The translations under genes and the position numbers were made by a program. From contig NZ_JAJTUT010000001.1 of assembly GCF_022399565.1 (NCBI RefSeq), positions 1,415,336-1,479,335 on the forward strand: a stretch of DNA of 64,000 nucleotides. The letters are read 5' to 3'. The notes beneath the pieces were generated by a model. That model made no database searches and was not told the origin of the DNA. It saw only the letters and a program-made list of their open reading frames with translations. Source of the stretch: Flavobacterium algicola. Lineage in GTDB: Bacteria > Bacteroidota > Bacteroidia > Flavobacteriales > Flavobacteriaceae. Positions 43,438-52,187 of this stretch are shown here, in pieces (position 1 is the stretch's first letter; each line of letters opens with the position of its first letter).

Positions 43438-43445
43438 CAAAAATA
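43438..43445 (-). promoter_or_regulatory. Probable -7 element of hemH
   Basis: On the minus strand TATTTTTG matches TAnnTTTG. It is 82 bp before the hemH ATG, leaving a leader of about 70 bases. Confidence 0.45.
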
Positions 43446-43517
43446 CAGTAATGACTTTGTTGTCTACTTGCAATTAACTCATTTTTATTTATTGTTTAAT
43501 ACTCAAAATCGATACTG

Positions 43518-44390
43518 CTAAGTGGCGGGATTAATCGACATTAAATACTTTTTGGGTGTAGTGCCAAATTTCTTTTTAAATGCAGCTATAAAATGACTAC
43601 CAGTGCTATATCCAATTTTCAATCCTACTTCATTAACATTATAGGAGCCGCTATCGAGTAATTTTCGAGCAAAATCCATTTTGTAATCAAATAGAAAACC
43701 ATAAACTGTGTCTCCATAAATTTGTTTGAAACCCATTTTCAACTTTTTCAAGTTCAATCCTATTTGGTCAGCCAGTTCTTGTAAGCCGGGTGGTTCCGAC
43801 ATGTTTGAAATAATGATTTCTTTTGCTTTTCGAATTTTTATAACATTGTCTTCATCTGTAAGAAATGGACATTGTTCTGCATTTGGATCTTCGGTGCGAT
43901 TAAAATACAGACTCAAAAGTTCGTAACCTTTACCCTTATAATACAATTTCTTTATCGAAGGATGTAAATTATAATGAAATAATTGGCTTAATACAATTGC
44001 CATTGATGGGCTGATGTTACCTTCATTATAATATTTTTTGTCTTTATTATCTCCACTTAAAAAAGTAATATAATTGGCTTCTGAAGAAAATAAGGCATGA
44101 AATTTTTTAATCGAAACAATCAAAGAGATAGCCCACGAATTTGGCGCTAATTCCAAATTTATTGGCAGCTCTTTCTGTGGGTTGTAAAGTAGTAATGACT
44201 TTTCTTCCTTTAGTTCTAAAACATAACTTCCTTGATTGAATAGAAACTTTGCGTTTCCTTTTAATCCAAAGTGAAACTGTATCATCCCGCTGTCAATTTC
44301 ATGTTGTCCTAAGAAAGGTTGCGCACCATCATTTTGGAACCGGATAAGTATAAAATCATCTTCAATCTTTATAATTTCTTGTGAACCCAT
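43518..44390 (-). CDS. AraC-family transcriptional regulator
   Basis: 290 residues. N-terminal ligand-binding domain (IRFQNDGAQPFLGQHEIDSG, later YNEGNISPSMAIVLSQLF) in the style of the PchR/iron-siderophore regulators, then a C-terminal double helix-turn-helix: ELADQIGLNLKKLKMGFKQI, YGDTVYGFLFDYKMDFARKLL, EVGLKIGYSTGSHFIAAFKK with FGTTPKKYL at the end, typical of AraC. The ATG at 44390 is used; a TTG further up is less likely. It is divergent from hemA across 228 bp with repeated words, so it probably controls heme or iron genes. Ligand unknown. Confidence 0.88.
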   Translation of the reverse strand: MGSQEIIKIEDDFILIRFQNDGAQPFLGQHEIDSGMIQFHFGLKGNAKFLFNQGSYVLELKEEKSLLLYNPQKELPINLELAPNSWAISLIVSIKKFHALFSSEANYITFLSGDNKDKKYYNEGNISPSMAIVLSQLFHYNLHPSIKKLYYKGKGYELLSLYFNRTEDPNAEQCPFLTDEDNVIKIRKAKEIIISNMSEPPGLQELADQIGLNLKKLKMGFKQIYGDTVYGFLFDYKMDFARKLLDSGSYNVNEVGLKIGYSTGSHFIAAFKKKFGTTPKKYLMSINPAT

Positions 44391-44398
44391 AGCGACAT
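44389..44398. promoter_or_regulatory. Copy 1 of a 10-bp direct repeat, over the AraC gene start
   Basis: ATAGCGACAT overlaps the AraC start codon and recurs unchanged at 44535-44544 in the divergent region, with A/T runs after it in both places. A possible autoregulatory binding word. Confidence 0.4.
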
Positions 44399-44534
44399 TT
44401 TTTTTGTGTAAAGATGACAAATATCAGGTTGTTTTATTTGGAAAGAATCTAAATAAGACAGTTGTTGCCACCTGATTATAGTACAAAAATAGGAATAATT
44501 ATAAAAAAATAGCCGTTTTTAGTCAAAAAAACAT

Positions 44535-44544
44535 ATAGCGACAT
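44535..44544. promoter_or_regulatory. Copy 2 of the 10-bp direct repeat, upstream of hemA
   Basis: Exact ATAGCGACAT, 18 bp before the -33-like TTG of the hemA promoter. Such a place fits an activator or repressor site. Confidence 0.4.
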
Positions 44545-44561
44545 AAAAAGAACTTCTAGCG

Positions 44562-44593
44562 TTGTTTTTATCAAAGCTATAGTGATAATTTTG
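44562..44593 (+). promoter_or_regulatory. hemA promoter
   Basis: TTG at 44562-44564 and TAATTTTG at 44586-44593 (21 bp between them) fit the Bacteroidota TTG/TAnnTTTG promoter. The hemA ATG follows 26 bp later, so the leader is short. Confidence 0.6.
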
Positions 44594-44618
44594 CGTCACT
44601 TTCTTGAAAAGTGCAATT

Positions 44619-45875
44619 ATGGAAAACAACCACACATCAAAACAACACTATTTTTACGCCGTTGGATTGAGCTACAAAAAAGCAGATGCTGCAACCAGAG
44701 GTAAGTTTAGTTTAGATTCTCTTGCTAAAACTCGTCTTTTGGAACAAGCAAAAGAGGAAGGCATCGAAAGTTTGGTGGTTACTTCTACTTGTAATCGAAC
44801 AGAGATTTATGGTTTTGCAGAACATCCTTTTCAATTAATTAAATTGATTTGCGAAAACAGTAATGGTACCGTAGAAGAATTTCAATCTGTCGGTTTTGTA
44901 TATAAAAATAATGAAGCTATCAGTCATATCTTCAAAGTTGGTACAGGCTTAGACAGTCAAATTTTAGGAGATTTCGAAATTATTGCACAAATTAAAACTA
45001 GTTTCATCCATGCAAAAGCTTTGGGGCTTGTAAATACTTTTATGGAGCGTTTAGTAAATGCTGTGATTCAAGCAAGCAAAAAAATCAAAACAGATACTGA
45101 AATTAGTTCAGGTGCGACATCAGTTGCTTTTGCTGCCGTACAATACATCTTTAAAAATGTAGAAGATATAGGTAATAAGAATATCTTGCTTTTTGGAACG
45201 GGTAAAATCGGTCGAAATACTTGCGAGAATTTGGTTAAACACACCAAAAACGAGCACATCACTCTAATAAATAGAACGAAAGATAAAGCAGAAAAGCTGG
45301 CAGGTAAATTAAACTTAATTGTTAGAGATTATTCAGAGTTGCATTTAGAATTACAAAGAGCTGATGTTTTGGTAGTCGCTACAGGTGCACAAAATCCTAC
45401 TGTTGATAAGGCTATTTTAAATTTAAAGAAACCACTGTTGATCTTAGATTTATCGATTCCTAAGAATGTAAATGAAGATGTTGAAGAGTTAGAAGGAGTT
45501 ACTTTAATACACATGGATTATTTGTCTCAATTGACAGATGAAACTATAGAGAATAGAAAAAAACACATACCGCATGCCGAGGCTATTATTGAGGAGATAA
45601 AAGAAGAATTTATCACTTGGACAAAAGGACGCAAGTTTGCTCCAACAATCAATGCGTTGAAAGCAAAACTGAACGATATAAAAACTGCAGAATTAAACTT
45701 TCAAAGTAAAAAAATTGCAGGATTCAATGAAGAACAAGCGGAGATTATAAGTGCTAGAATTATTCAAAAAATTACCACTCACTTTGCTAATCACTTAAAA
45801 GATGAGAGTACTATGGTAGATGAAAGTATTCAATGGATTGAAAAAGTTTTCAAAATTGATGCTTTGGTAAAGTAG
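44619..45875 (+). CDS. hemA: Glutamyl-tRNA reductase
   Basis: First step of the C5 heme pathway: reduces glutamyl-tRNA to glutamate-1-semialdehyde with NADPH. 418 residues. The catalytic Cys58 lies in VVTSTCNRTEIYG and the NADPH-binding motif is ILLFGTGKIGRNTCENL. ILDLSIPKNVNEDV and LTDETIENRKKHI are normal for the family. The ATG at 44619 is preferred over a TTG five codons upstream. It leads the rightward heme run; hemL, which would follow in the pathway, is not in this window. Confidence 0.96.
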   Translation: MENNHTSKQHYFYAVGLSYKKADAATRGKFSLDSLAKTRLLEQAKEEGIESLVVTSTCNRTEIYGFAEHPFQLIKLICENSNGTVEEFQSVGFVYKNNEAISHIFKVGTGLDSQILGDFEIIAQIKTSFIHAKALGLVNTFMERLVNAVIQASKKIKTDTEISSGATSVAFAAVQYIFKNVEDIGNKNILLFGTGKIGRNTCENLVKHTKNEHITLINRTKDKAEKLAGKLNLIVRDYSELHLELQRADVLVVATGAQNPTVDKAILNLKKPLLILDLSIPKNVNEDVEELEGVTLIHMDYLSQLTDETIENRKKHIPHAEAIIEEIKEEFITWTKGRKFAPTINALKAKLNDIKTAELNFQSKKIAGFNEEQAEIISARIIQKITTHFANHLKDESTMVDESIQWIEKVFKIDALVK

Positions 45876-45948
45876 GGAATAACAATTAACGAAACTTATT
45901 TCTCAATAGTTTACTACAATAAACTTGTTTTGAAATCAATACATAAAA

Positions 45949-46875
45949 ATGGCAGATAAAACAATACGTATAGGTACCCGTGATAGCGAACTTGCACTTT
46001 GGCAAGCACATACAGTAGAGAAAAAACTGAATGACCTAGGTTATAAAACTGAAATTGTAGCTGTAAAATCTACGGGAGATGTCATACTTGACAGACCTTT
46101 ATACGAATTAGGAATCACTGGAATTTTTACTAAGACTCTTGATGTTGCCATGATTAATGGTGCTGTTGATATCGCTGTGCATTCTATGAAAGACGTGCCT
46201 ACTGCATTACCGATTGGTATTGTACAAGCTGCTGTTTTGGAGAGAGCTAATACGGTTGATATTTTGGCCTACAAAGGTACATTGGATTTTTTAGAGGGCA
46301 ACGGAACAATTGCCACCGGTAGTTTGCGTCGCCAAGCACAATGGTTAAATAAGTATCCAAATCACAAAGTGGTTGACTTAAGAGGTAATGTCAATTTGCG
46401 AATGCAAAAATTGGCAGACAACGACTGGAATGGGGCCGTATTTGCTGCCGCAGGACTAGAACGTATCAATTTAAATCCCGAAAATCACATTGCTCTAGAT
46501 TGGATGATCCCTGCGCCTGCACAAGGTGCTATGCTCGTTGTAGGGATGGGGAATGACAACTTTACACTTGATGCTCTCTCAAACTTAAATGATATTGAGA
46601 CAGAAATCTGTACTTATATTGAGCGTCAGTTTTTGAAAACGTTAGAAGGAGGTTGTACAGCGCCAATTGGTGCTTTGGCAACTTATAATGATGAAGAAGA
46701 TACCATTCATTTTCAAGGAGTTTTATTTTCGCTAGACGGAAAAGAAAAATTAGAGGTAGATAAAATTGTTCCTATCGAAGAATGGAAAAAATTGGGATTC
46801 TACTCAGCTCAAGAAGTTTTGAATAATGGTGGAACAAAATTGATGATAGAAATTAAAAATAACTTGAAAAAATAA
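45949..46875 (+). CDS. hemC: Hydroxymethylbilane synthase
   Basis: Polymerises four porphobilinogen units to hydroxymethylbilane (preuroporphyrinogen). 308 residues. The dipyrromethane cofactor attaches to Cys236 in EGGCTAPIGA. Other landmarks are IRIGTRDSELALWQA at the start, VHSMKDVPTALP, and GSLRRQAQ followed by VDLRGNVNLRMQKL. Its stop overlaps the hemD start by one base (TAATG), indicating translational coupling. Normal length; no oddity. Confidence 0.96.
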   Translation: MADKTIRIGTRDSELALWQAHTVEKKLNDLGYKTEIVAVKSTGDVILDRPLYELGITGIFTKTLDVAMINGAVDIAVHSMKDVPTALPIGIVQAAVLERANTVDILAYKGTLDFLEGNGTIATGSLRRQAQWLNKYPNHKVVDLRGNVNLRMQKLADNDWNGAVFAAAGLERINLNPENHIALDWMIPAPAQGAMLVVGMGNDNFTLDALSNLNDIETEICTYIERQFLKTLEGGCTAPIGALATYNDEEDTIHFQGVLFSLDGKEKLEVDKIVPIEEWKKLGFYSAQEVLNNGGTKLMIEIKNNLKK

Positions 46876-47573
46876 TGAGTCAAATAAGCATTTTATCAAC
46901 CAAAACATTATCTGCAGAGCAAAGACAAGTATTTATCGATGCTGATTTTGACTTACTAGAGCAAGATTTTATCGAAATAAAAAATAATCTTTTTGTATTG
47001 GATAAAATCAATGACAATTTGATATTTAGCAGTCAAAATGCAGTTTTGAGTTTAATGGAGCAAACTGATTGGGAAGTCTTAAAAACTAAAACGGTTTTTT
47101 GCGTTGGGATTAAAACTAAAGATTTACTAGAACAAAATGGTTTTTCGGTTGCAGTATATATGGACTACGCCTCTGAATTGGCTGAAATCATTACTTTAAT
47201 CTATAGTAAAGAGAACTATACTTTTTTTAGCGGGAACCTGCGAAAAGAGACCCTACCTCAGGCTTTAAAGGAGGCTGGAGTTATTTTTAACGAAATTGAG
47301 GTTTACCAAACAACTTTAGCTCCTTTTAAAATATCAGATCAAGAAAATTTTGACGGAATCATGTTCTTCAGTCCTTCTGCTGTAGAAAGTTATTTGAGCA
47401 ATAATAAGATAAAAAAAGAAATTTGTTTTTGCGTGGGTACTACCACAGCAAAAGCTTTGGAAGATAATAAAATTAAAAACATCGTTATTGCGGAGATTCC
47501 AACAATTGAAGATGTTATTGTAGAAGTGATGGATTATTACAATCCAGAAGAAACAATCGAGCCAACAATCTAA
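46875..47573 (+). CDS. hemD: Uroporphyrinogen-III synthase
   Basis: Closes and inverts ring D of hydroxymethylbilane to uroporphyrinogen III. 232 residues, low sequence conservation as usual. The two-domain fold is supported by FSSQNAVLSLMEQTDW, by FDGIMFFSPSAVESYLSN, and by the C-terminal CFCVGTTTAKALEDNKI, the motif in which Thr and Ser line the active site. Overlaps hemC by one base and precedes hemE by 50 bp. The identity leans partly on position. Confidence 0.9.
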   Translation: MSQISILSTKTLSAEQRQVFIDADFDLLEQDFIEIKNNLFVLDKINDNLIFSSQNAVLSLMEQTDWEVLKTKTVFCVGIKTKDLLEQNGFSVAVYMDYASELAEIITLIYSKENYTFFSGNLRKETLPQALKEAGVIFNEIEVYQTTLAPFKISDQENFDGIMFFSPSAVESYLSNNKIKKEICFCVGTTTAKALEDNKIKNIVIAEIPTIEDVIVEVMDYYNPEETIEPTI

Positions 47574-47623
47574 TTTTCGAAAATCCCTTAACCGTTGCGA
47601 CGGCGAATAAAAAATATTGAATT

Positions 47624-48649
47624 ATGTTAAAAAATGACTTGTTTTTAAGAGCATTAAAAGGAGAAACAGTTCAACGCCCACCTGTATGGATGATGCGTCA
47701 AGCTGGTAGGTATTTACCAGAATTTATCGCATTGCGTGATAAATATGATTTTTTCACTCGCTGTCAAACTCCAGAGTTGGCTGCCGAAATCACCGTACAA
47801 CCTATTCGTAGAATAGCTCCAGATGCAGCGATTTTATTCTCAGATATTTTAGTGATTCCACAAGCCATGGGAATTGATGTAGAGATGAAACCAAATTTTG
47901 GTCCTTATTTACCAAATCCTATTCGTACCATTCAAGATGTAGAGCGCGTAATTGTGCCTGATGTTCACGAAACATTAGGATACGTTTTTGACGCGATTAA
48001 ATTGACTAAGGAAATGTTGAATGATGAGGTGCCATTAATTGGATTCGCAGGTTCGCCTTGGACAATTATGTGTTACGCAGTAGAAGGACAAGGGTCTAAA
48101 AGCTTTGATAAAGCCAAAGGATTCTGTTTTCAATATCCAGAAGCAGCACACGTTTTATTGCAAAAAATTACAGATACCACTATTTTATACCTAAAAGAAA
48201 AAGTAAAAGCGGGAGTAAATGCCGTTCAAATTTTTGACTCTTGGGGCGGAATGTTATCTCCAGTAGACTATCAAGAATTTTCTTGGAAATACATTAACCA
48301 AATCGTTGAAGCACTTGCTGATGACGCTCCGGTAATTGTTTTCGGAAAAGGATGTTGGTTTGCTCTTGGCGAAATGGGAAAAAGCCGCGCTTCTGCATTA
48401 GGAGTAGACTGGACTTGCTCGCCTAGAAATGCAAGATATCTTTCTGGCGGAAACATTACTTTACAAGGAAATTTTGACCCATCAAGATTGTTATCACCAA
48501 TTCCGGTGATCAAGAAAATGGTTCACGAAATGATTGACGAATTTGGTAAAGACAAATACATTGTGAATTTAGGTCACGGTATTCTACCAAATATCCCTGT
48601 AGATCACGCCAAGGCATTCATTGATGCTGTGAAAGAATACGGACAATAG
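47624..48649 (+). CDS. hemE: Uroporphyrinogen decarboxylase
   Basis: Decarboxylates the four acetate chains of uroporphyrinogen III to coproporphyrinogen III. 341 residues. N-terminal signature [16 protein letters not shown] with the conserved Arg, then [14 protein letters not shown] with the active-site Asp, and [20 protein letters not shown] later. The ending [18 protein letters not shown] contains the conserved HGILP. It follows hemD closely and is normal in every respect. Confidence 0.97.
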   Translation: MLKNDLFLRALKGETVQRPPVWMMRQAGRYLPEFIALRDKYDFFTRCQTPELAAEITVQPIRRIAPDAAILFSDILVIPQAMGIDVEMKPNFGPYLPNPIRTIQDVERVIVPDVHETLGYVFDAIKLTKEMLNDEVPLIGFAGSPWTIMCYAVEGQGSKSFDKAKGFCFQYPEAAHVLLQKITDTTILYLKEKVKAGVNAVQIFDSWGGMLSPVDYQEFSWKYINQIVEALADDAPVIVFGKGCWFALGEMGKSRASALGVDWTCSPRNARYLSGGNITLQGNFDPSRLLSPIPVIKKMVHEMIDEFGKDKYIVNLGHGILPNIPVDHAKAFIDAVKEYGQ

Positions 48650-48659
48650 TAAAGAAGTT

Positions 48660-48716
48660 TGCAGTCACAGTTTTCAGTTCTTTGTAACTTAAAACTATGA
48701 CTGGCACTGAAAACTC
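48660..48716. repeat. Intergenic double inverted repeat after hemE
   Basis: AGTTTTCAGT (48669-48678) pairs with ACTGAAAACT (48706-48715), and AGTCACAGTTTT (48663-48674) pairs in 11 of 12 places with AAAACTATGACT (48691-48702). The overlapping pairs give two alternative hairpins between hemE and the next gene. Confidence 0.55.
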
Positions 48717-48724
48717 AAAAAAAC

Positions 48725-49105
48725 ATGCTAAGCAAAGGAATAAGAGACGAGACGAAAGTAAAGATCGACAATATGTTGGCCACTTTACTTTCTTTGGTTT
48801 TTGTACCCAAATTTTGGAACATTGAAGACACAAGTTTAATTGATAATCAATTGACAGATTTTGGTTTAACAACCGCTATTCTTGACCAAATTGAAGAGAA
48901 AGATTTGATTAAATTGTTAGATAAGTACGAAATGGATTGGGAGCAAAAGGAACAATTTGCTGATTTCTTAATAGGTTATTCAATTGGGAATCAGTTTGAC
49001 TATAAAGCAAAAGCCTTATCTATTTACGAACGTATTCAGGTAGATAGTAAGACGTTCTCGTTTGAGATTGCAAGGAAGATTAACAATCTGAAAAAAATAA
49101 TGTAG
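48725..49105 (+). CDS. Hypothetical helical protein in the heme run
   Basis: 126 residues, not recognised. No signal peptide or membrane segment. Mainly helical (KVKIDNMLATLLSLVFVPKF, LTTAILDQIEEKDLIKLL). It lies 76 bp after hemE and 85 bp before the OmpA lipoprotein gene, on the same strand as the heme run; a double inverted repeat separates it from hemE. No Cys or His pattern for metal or heme binding is visible. Confidence 0.6.
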   Translation: MLSKGIRDETKVKIDNMLATLLSLVFVPKFWNIEDTSLIDNQLTDFGLTTAILDQIEEKDLIKLLDKYEMDWEQKEQFADFLIGYSIGNQFDYKAKALSIYERIQVDSKTFSFEIARKINNLKKIM

Positions 49106-49189
49106 CGGTAACTTATATTTAATGCTAGAGTAACTTTTTTGAAATTTTAGGTCCTAATTTAGTTAGGTATAACTATTAAGAAAACTAAA

Positions 49190-50236
49190 ATGAAAAATAT
49201 TCTAACTATTGCATGTATGAGTGTAATGCTATGTTGCTGTAAAAAAGAAAATACTGCTGTTCAGGAAGCTGAAAGTAGTACAACTGATACACTAATTACT
49301 GATTTAAAGACAACAGCAAAAGAATCATTACTATTAGAAACATTTGATTGGTCAAAAATACCAGAATCAACAGCAGACATAGGCGTTTTTCCTTATATAT
49401 CTGCGCCAGAAGGCTTTATTGTTAAAGAAGAGGGAAGTATAGAAGTTGCTAAAAACGGAATGACAAATTTTTTCGATTTCAATAAATTGTATATCTATAA
49501 TGGCAATTCTTTTTTTAGCGCTGAAGGGAAAAAAGCTAGTTTGTATTTGATTATGAAAGATGTAAATGCTGAGTTTAATCAATTAAAATTTGATAAGAGC
49601 GTTGATAATTATTTGAAGAAAATAGGAGCGGTTTTAGTATTTGAAGGCAAAATACCTGCAGAGAAGTTAGATTCGCTGCAGCAAACAGAAGAAAAAGCAG
49701 CATACAAATACATTCAAAGTGCCGGAAGTCCTTATGACAATCCAGTTCGGAATTATGCTTTGAATCATAAAAACGGAAAAATATTTTTTCAGTTGGGTTC
49801 TAATTCTGCGCATTCTGAAATAGGAATTATAGCATTAGAAGGTTTTAAGCAAACCATTAAAGCACCAACTGCTTCAGAAATGCAAAAAGAAATTGAAACC
49901 AAAGGGAAAGCGGTTTTGCATATTAATTTCGATACAGATAAAGCCACTTTACAACAAGACGGGCAAAAGAATGTTGATGAGATTTTTGCCTTATTAACAA
50001 ATAATTCAAAACTAAAACTATCAATCGAGGGACATACAGACAATAGTGGAAGTGTGGAGCATAATAAGCAGTTGTCAGCCGATAGAGCAAATACAGTGAT
50101 GTATGCTCTAGCTGGAAAAGGAATAGATATAAACCGTTTAAAAGTAATAGGATTTGGTGCTGAAAAACCGTTGATTACCAATACCACAGAAGAAAACAAA
50201 GCTAAAAACCGCAGAGTCGAATTGGTGAAGTTTTAA
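49190..50236 (+). CDS. OmpA-family lipoprotein
   Basis: 348 residues. Signal peptide with several cysteines at residues 15-17 (SVMLCCCKKEN) acting as lipobox region, then a Thr/Ser-rich tether. Unknown N-terminal domain of about 180 residues (LETFDWSKIPESTADIGVFP, KASLYLIMKDVNAE). The C-terminal OmpA domain has VLHINFDTDKATLQQDGQ, LSIEGHTDNSGSVEHNKQLS and KVIGFGAEKPL, the peptidoglycan-binding signature. Probably an outer-membrane lipoprotein tied to the cell wall. It lies between heme genes, 14 bp before hemF, which suggests co-transcription with hemF; a biochemical link is not obvious. Confidence 0.85.
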   Translation: MKNILTIACMSVMLCCCKKENTAVQEAESSTTDTLITDLKTTAKESLLLETFDWSKIPESTADIGVFPYISAPEGFIVKEEGSIEVAKNGMTNFFDFNKLYIYNGNSFFSAEGKKASLYLIMKDVNAEFNQLKFDKSVDNYLKKIGAVLVFEGKIPAEKLDSLQQTEEKAAYKYIQSAGSPYDNPVRNYALNHKNGKIFFQLGSNSAHSEIGIIALEGFKQTIKAPTASEMQKEIETKGKAVLHINFDTDKATLQQDGQKNVDEIFALLTNNSKLKLSIEGHTDNSGSVEHNKQLSADRANTVMYALAGKGIDINRLKVIGFGAEKPLITNTTEENKAKNRRVELVKF

Positions 50237-50250
50237 AATAGAAATATAGA

Positions 50251-51174
50251 ATGAAAAATAAATTTTTTACCTACATACAAAACCTTCAAGATACCATCGT
50301 TGCAGGATTAGAAGCTGTCGATGGTCAAGCCAAATTTAAAGAAGACTTATGGGAACGCCCAGAAGGTGGCGGTGGACGCACACGTGTAATCGAGAACGGG
50401 AACGTTTTTGAAAAAGGCGGTGTCAATATCTCAGCCGTTCACGGAAAATTGCCTGAAGCTATGCAAAAGATGTTTGGCGTAGGCGAAGCTGATTTTTTTG
50501 CATGCGGACTAAGTTTGGTTTTACATCCAAAGAACCCTATGGTGCCTACCGTTCATGCCAATTGGCGTTATTTTGAAATGTACGATACTTCGACAGAGCT
50601 AAGTACAAGTCCAAGAAAAGTAATTCAACAATGGTTTGGTGGTGGTCAAGATTTAACTCCGTACTATTTATTTGAAGATGATGCAACTCATTTTCACCAA
50701 ACCTGTAAAACAGCTTGCGATAAGTACAATCCTGATTTTTATCCAAAATATAAAAAGCAATGCGATACTTATTTCTGGAACGCACATCGCAATGAAGCCC
50801 GTGGAATAGGAGGTTTGTTCTTTGATTATTGCAAAGAAACAGAAGAAATGAAAATGGAAGATTGGTTCAACTTTGTGTCTGAAGTGGGGAATAGTTTCCT
50901 TCAGGCTTATGTGCCAATTGTAGAGAAAAGAAAAGAGTTGCCTTATACACCAGCACAAAAAACATGGCAAGAAATTCGTCGCGGGCGATATGTCGAGTTC
51001 AATCTGGTTCACGATAAAGGGACTTTATTCGGCCTAAAAACTAATGGAAGAATTGAATCTATTTTGATGTCTTTGCCACCGCATGTACAATGGGTTTATG
51101 ATCATCATCCAGAGGAAGGGAGCGAAGAACAAAATTTAGTTAAAGTACTAGAATATCCAAGGGATTGGGTTTAA
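50251..51174 (+). CDS. hemF: Oxygen-dependent coproporphyrinogen III oxidase
   Basis: Oxidatively decarboxylates two propionate chains of coproporphyrinogen III with O2, giving protoporphyrinogen IX. 307 residues. Signature motifs: RPEGGGGRTRVIENGNVFEK, AVHGKLPEAM, GLSLVLHPKNPMVPTVHANWRY with the active-site Asp/His area, WFGGGQDLTPYYLFEDDATHFH and RRGRYVEFNLVHDKGTLFGL. Choice of HemF over anaerobic HemN implies an aerobic host. Pairs with HemJ in the next step. Confidence 0.97.
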   Translation: MKNKFFTYIQNLQDTIVAGLEAVDGQAKFKEDLWERPEGGGGRTRVIENGNVFEKGGVNISAVHGKLPEAMQKMFGVGEADFFACGLSLVLHPKNPMVPTVHANWRYFEMYDTSTELSTSPRKVIQQWFGGGQDLTPYYLFEDDATHFHQTCKTACDKYNPDFYPKYKKQCDTYFWNAHRNEARGIGGLFFDYCKETEEMKMEDWFNFVSEVGNSFLQAYVPIVEKRKELPYTPAQKTWQEIRRGRYVEFNLVHDKGTLFGLKTNGRIESILMSLPPHVQWVYDHHPEEGSEEQNLVKVLEYPRDWV

Positions 51175-51210
51175 ATTAGCGTAAAGCTATTTAACCTAAA
51201 CATTAATAAG

Positions 51211-52113
51211 ATGGATAGAAGAGAGAAATATTCAGCACAGTTAGAGAGAATGAATTCTGGTAATGGATTTATTGCTGCATTAGATCAAAGTGGCGGTAGT
51301 ACACCAAAGGCACTTGCTCAATATGGCATTGAAGAAAGTAGATTTGCAAATGATGAGGAAATGTATTCTCTTGTTCATGAAATGCGAACACGTATTATTA
51401 AGAGTCCAAAATTTAATAGTACATATATAATTGGTGCAATATTGTTTGAAAACACAATGGACCGAAAAATTGATGGAGAATGGACCGCAGATTATCTTTG
51501 GGATAAAAAAGGGATAGTACCATTTTTAAAAGTTGACAAAGGTTTATCTGAGCTTAGTGACGGGGTTCAAATAATGAAACCCATCACAAATCTAGACGCT
51601 TTGTTAAGTCGTGCTGTTGAGAGAAATATTTTTGGAACTAAAATGCGCTCTTTTATTAAGGAGGCAAACAGTAGAGGAATTCACAACGTAGTCAAGCAAC
51701 AATTTATGACTGGCCTTCAAATTTTTGAAAAAGGATTGGTGCCTATCATTGAACCAGAAATTGACATCAATAGTAGTGATAAAGTAAAAGCCGAAGAAAT
51801 CTTAAAAGCTGAACTAAAACAGCATCTTGACGCGCTAGACGAAGGGGTAAAGGTAATTTTAAAATTAACACTTCCTGAGATTGATAACTTTTATGGCGAA
51901 TTACAATTGCATCCAAATGTTGTTCGTGTGGTGGCATTATCAGGCGGCTATTCAAAAGAGGAAGCCAATAGAAAATTAGCTGCTAATCATGGATCAATTG
52001 CAAGTTTCTCGAGAGCGTTAGCTGAGGGCTTAACTGCTGATCAATCTAACGATGATTTTAATACGATGATTGATCAAAGTATTAGCGAAATTTATCAAGC
52101 ATCTATAACGTAG
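51211..52113 (+). CDS. Class I fructose-bisphosphate aldolase
   Basis: 300 residues of the bacterial class I aldolase (Schiff-base type): [19 protein letters not shown], the substrate-binding [15 protein letters not shown] and the Schiff-base lysine Lys218 in [10 protein letters not shown]. The C-terminal [16 protein letters not shown] has the second phosphate-binding loop. It interconverts fructose-1,6-bisphosphate with two trioses; some relatives act on other sugars. Lies between hemF (36 bp) and hemB (74 bp) on the same strand. It is an unexpected insertion in a heme run; why is not evident. Confidence 0.92.
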   Translation: MDRREKYSAQLERMNSGNGFIAALDQSGGSTPKALAQYGIEESRFANDEEMYSLVHEMRTRIIKSPKFNSTYIIGAILFENTMDRKIDGEWTADYLWDKKGIVPFLKVDKGLSELSDGVQIMKPITNLDALLSRAVERNIFGTKMRSFIKEANSRGIHNVVKQQFMTGLQIFEKGLVPIIEPEIDINSSDKVKAEEILKAELKQHLDALDEGVKVILKLTLPEIDNFYGELQLHPNVVRVVALSGGYSKEEANRKLAANHGSIASFSRALAEGLTADQSNDDFNTMIDQSISEIYQASIT

Positions 52114-52187
52114 TAAAAGAAGTAATTAGTCATAAGAATAATAGCGCTTTAGAAGATAATCTATAAATGAAAATTTAAATATAAAAT

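Noticed and set aside
48725..50236. Horizontally acquired insert between hemE and hemF
   Set aside because: Base composition and codon use look like the surroundings, and there are no mobile-element traces at either end.
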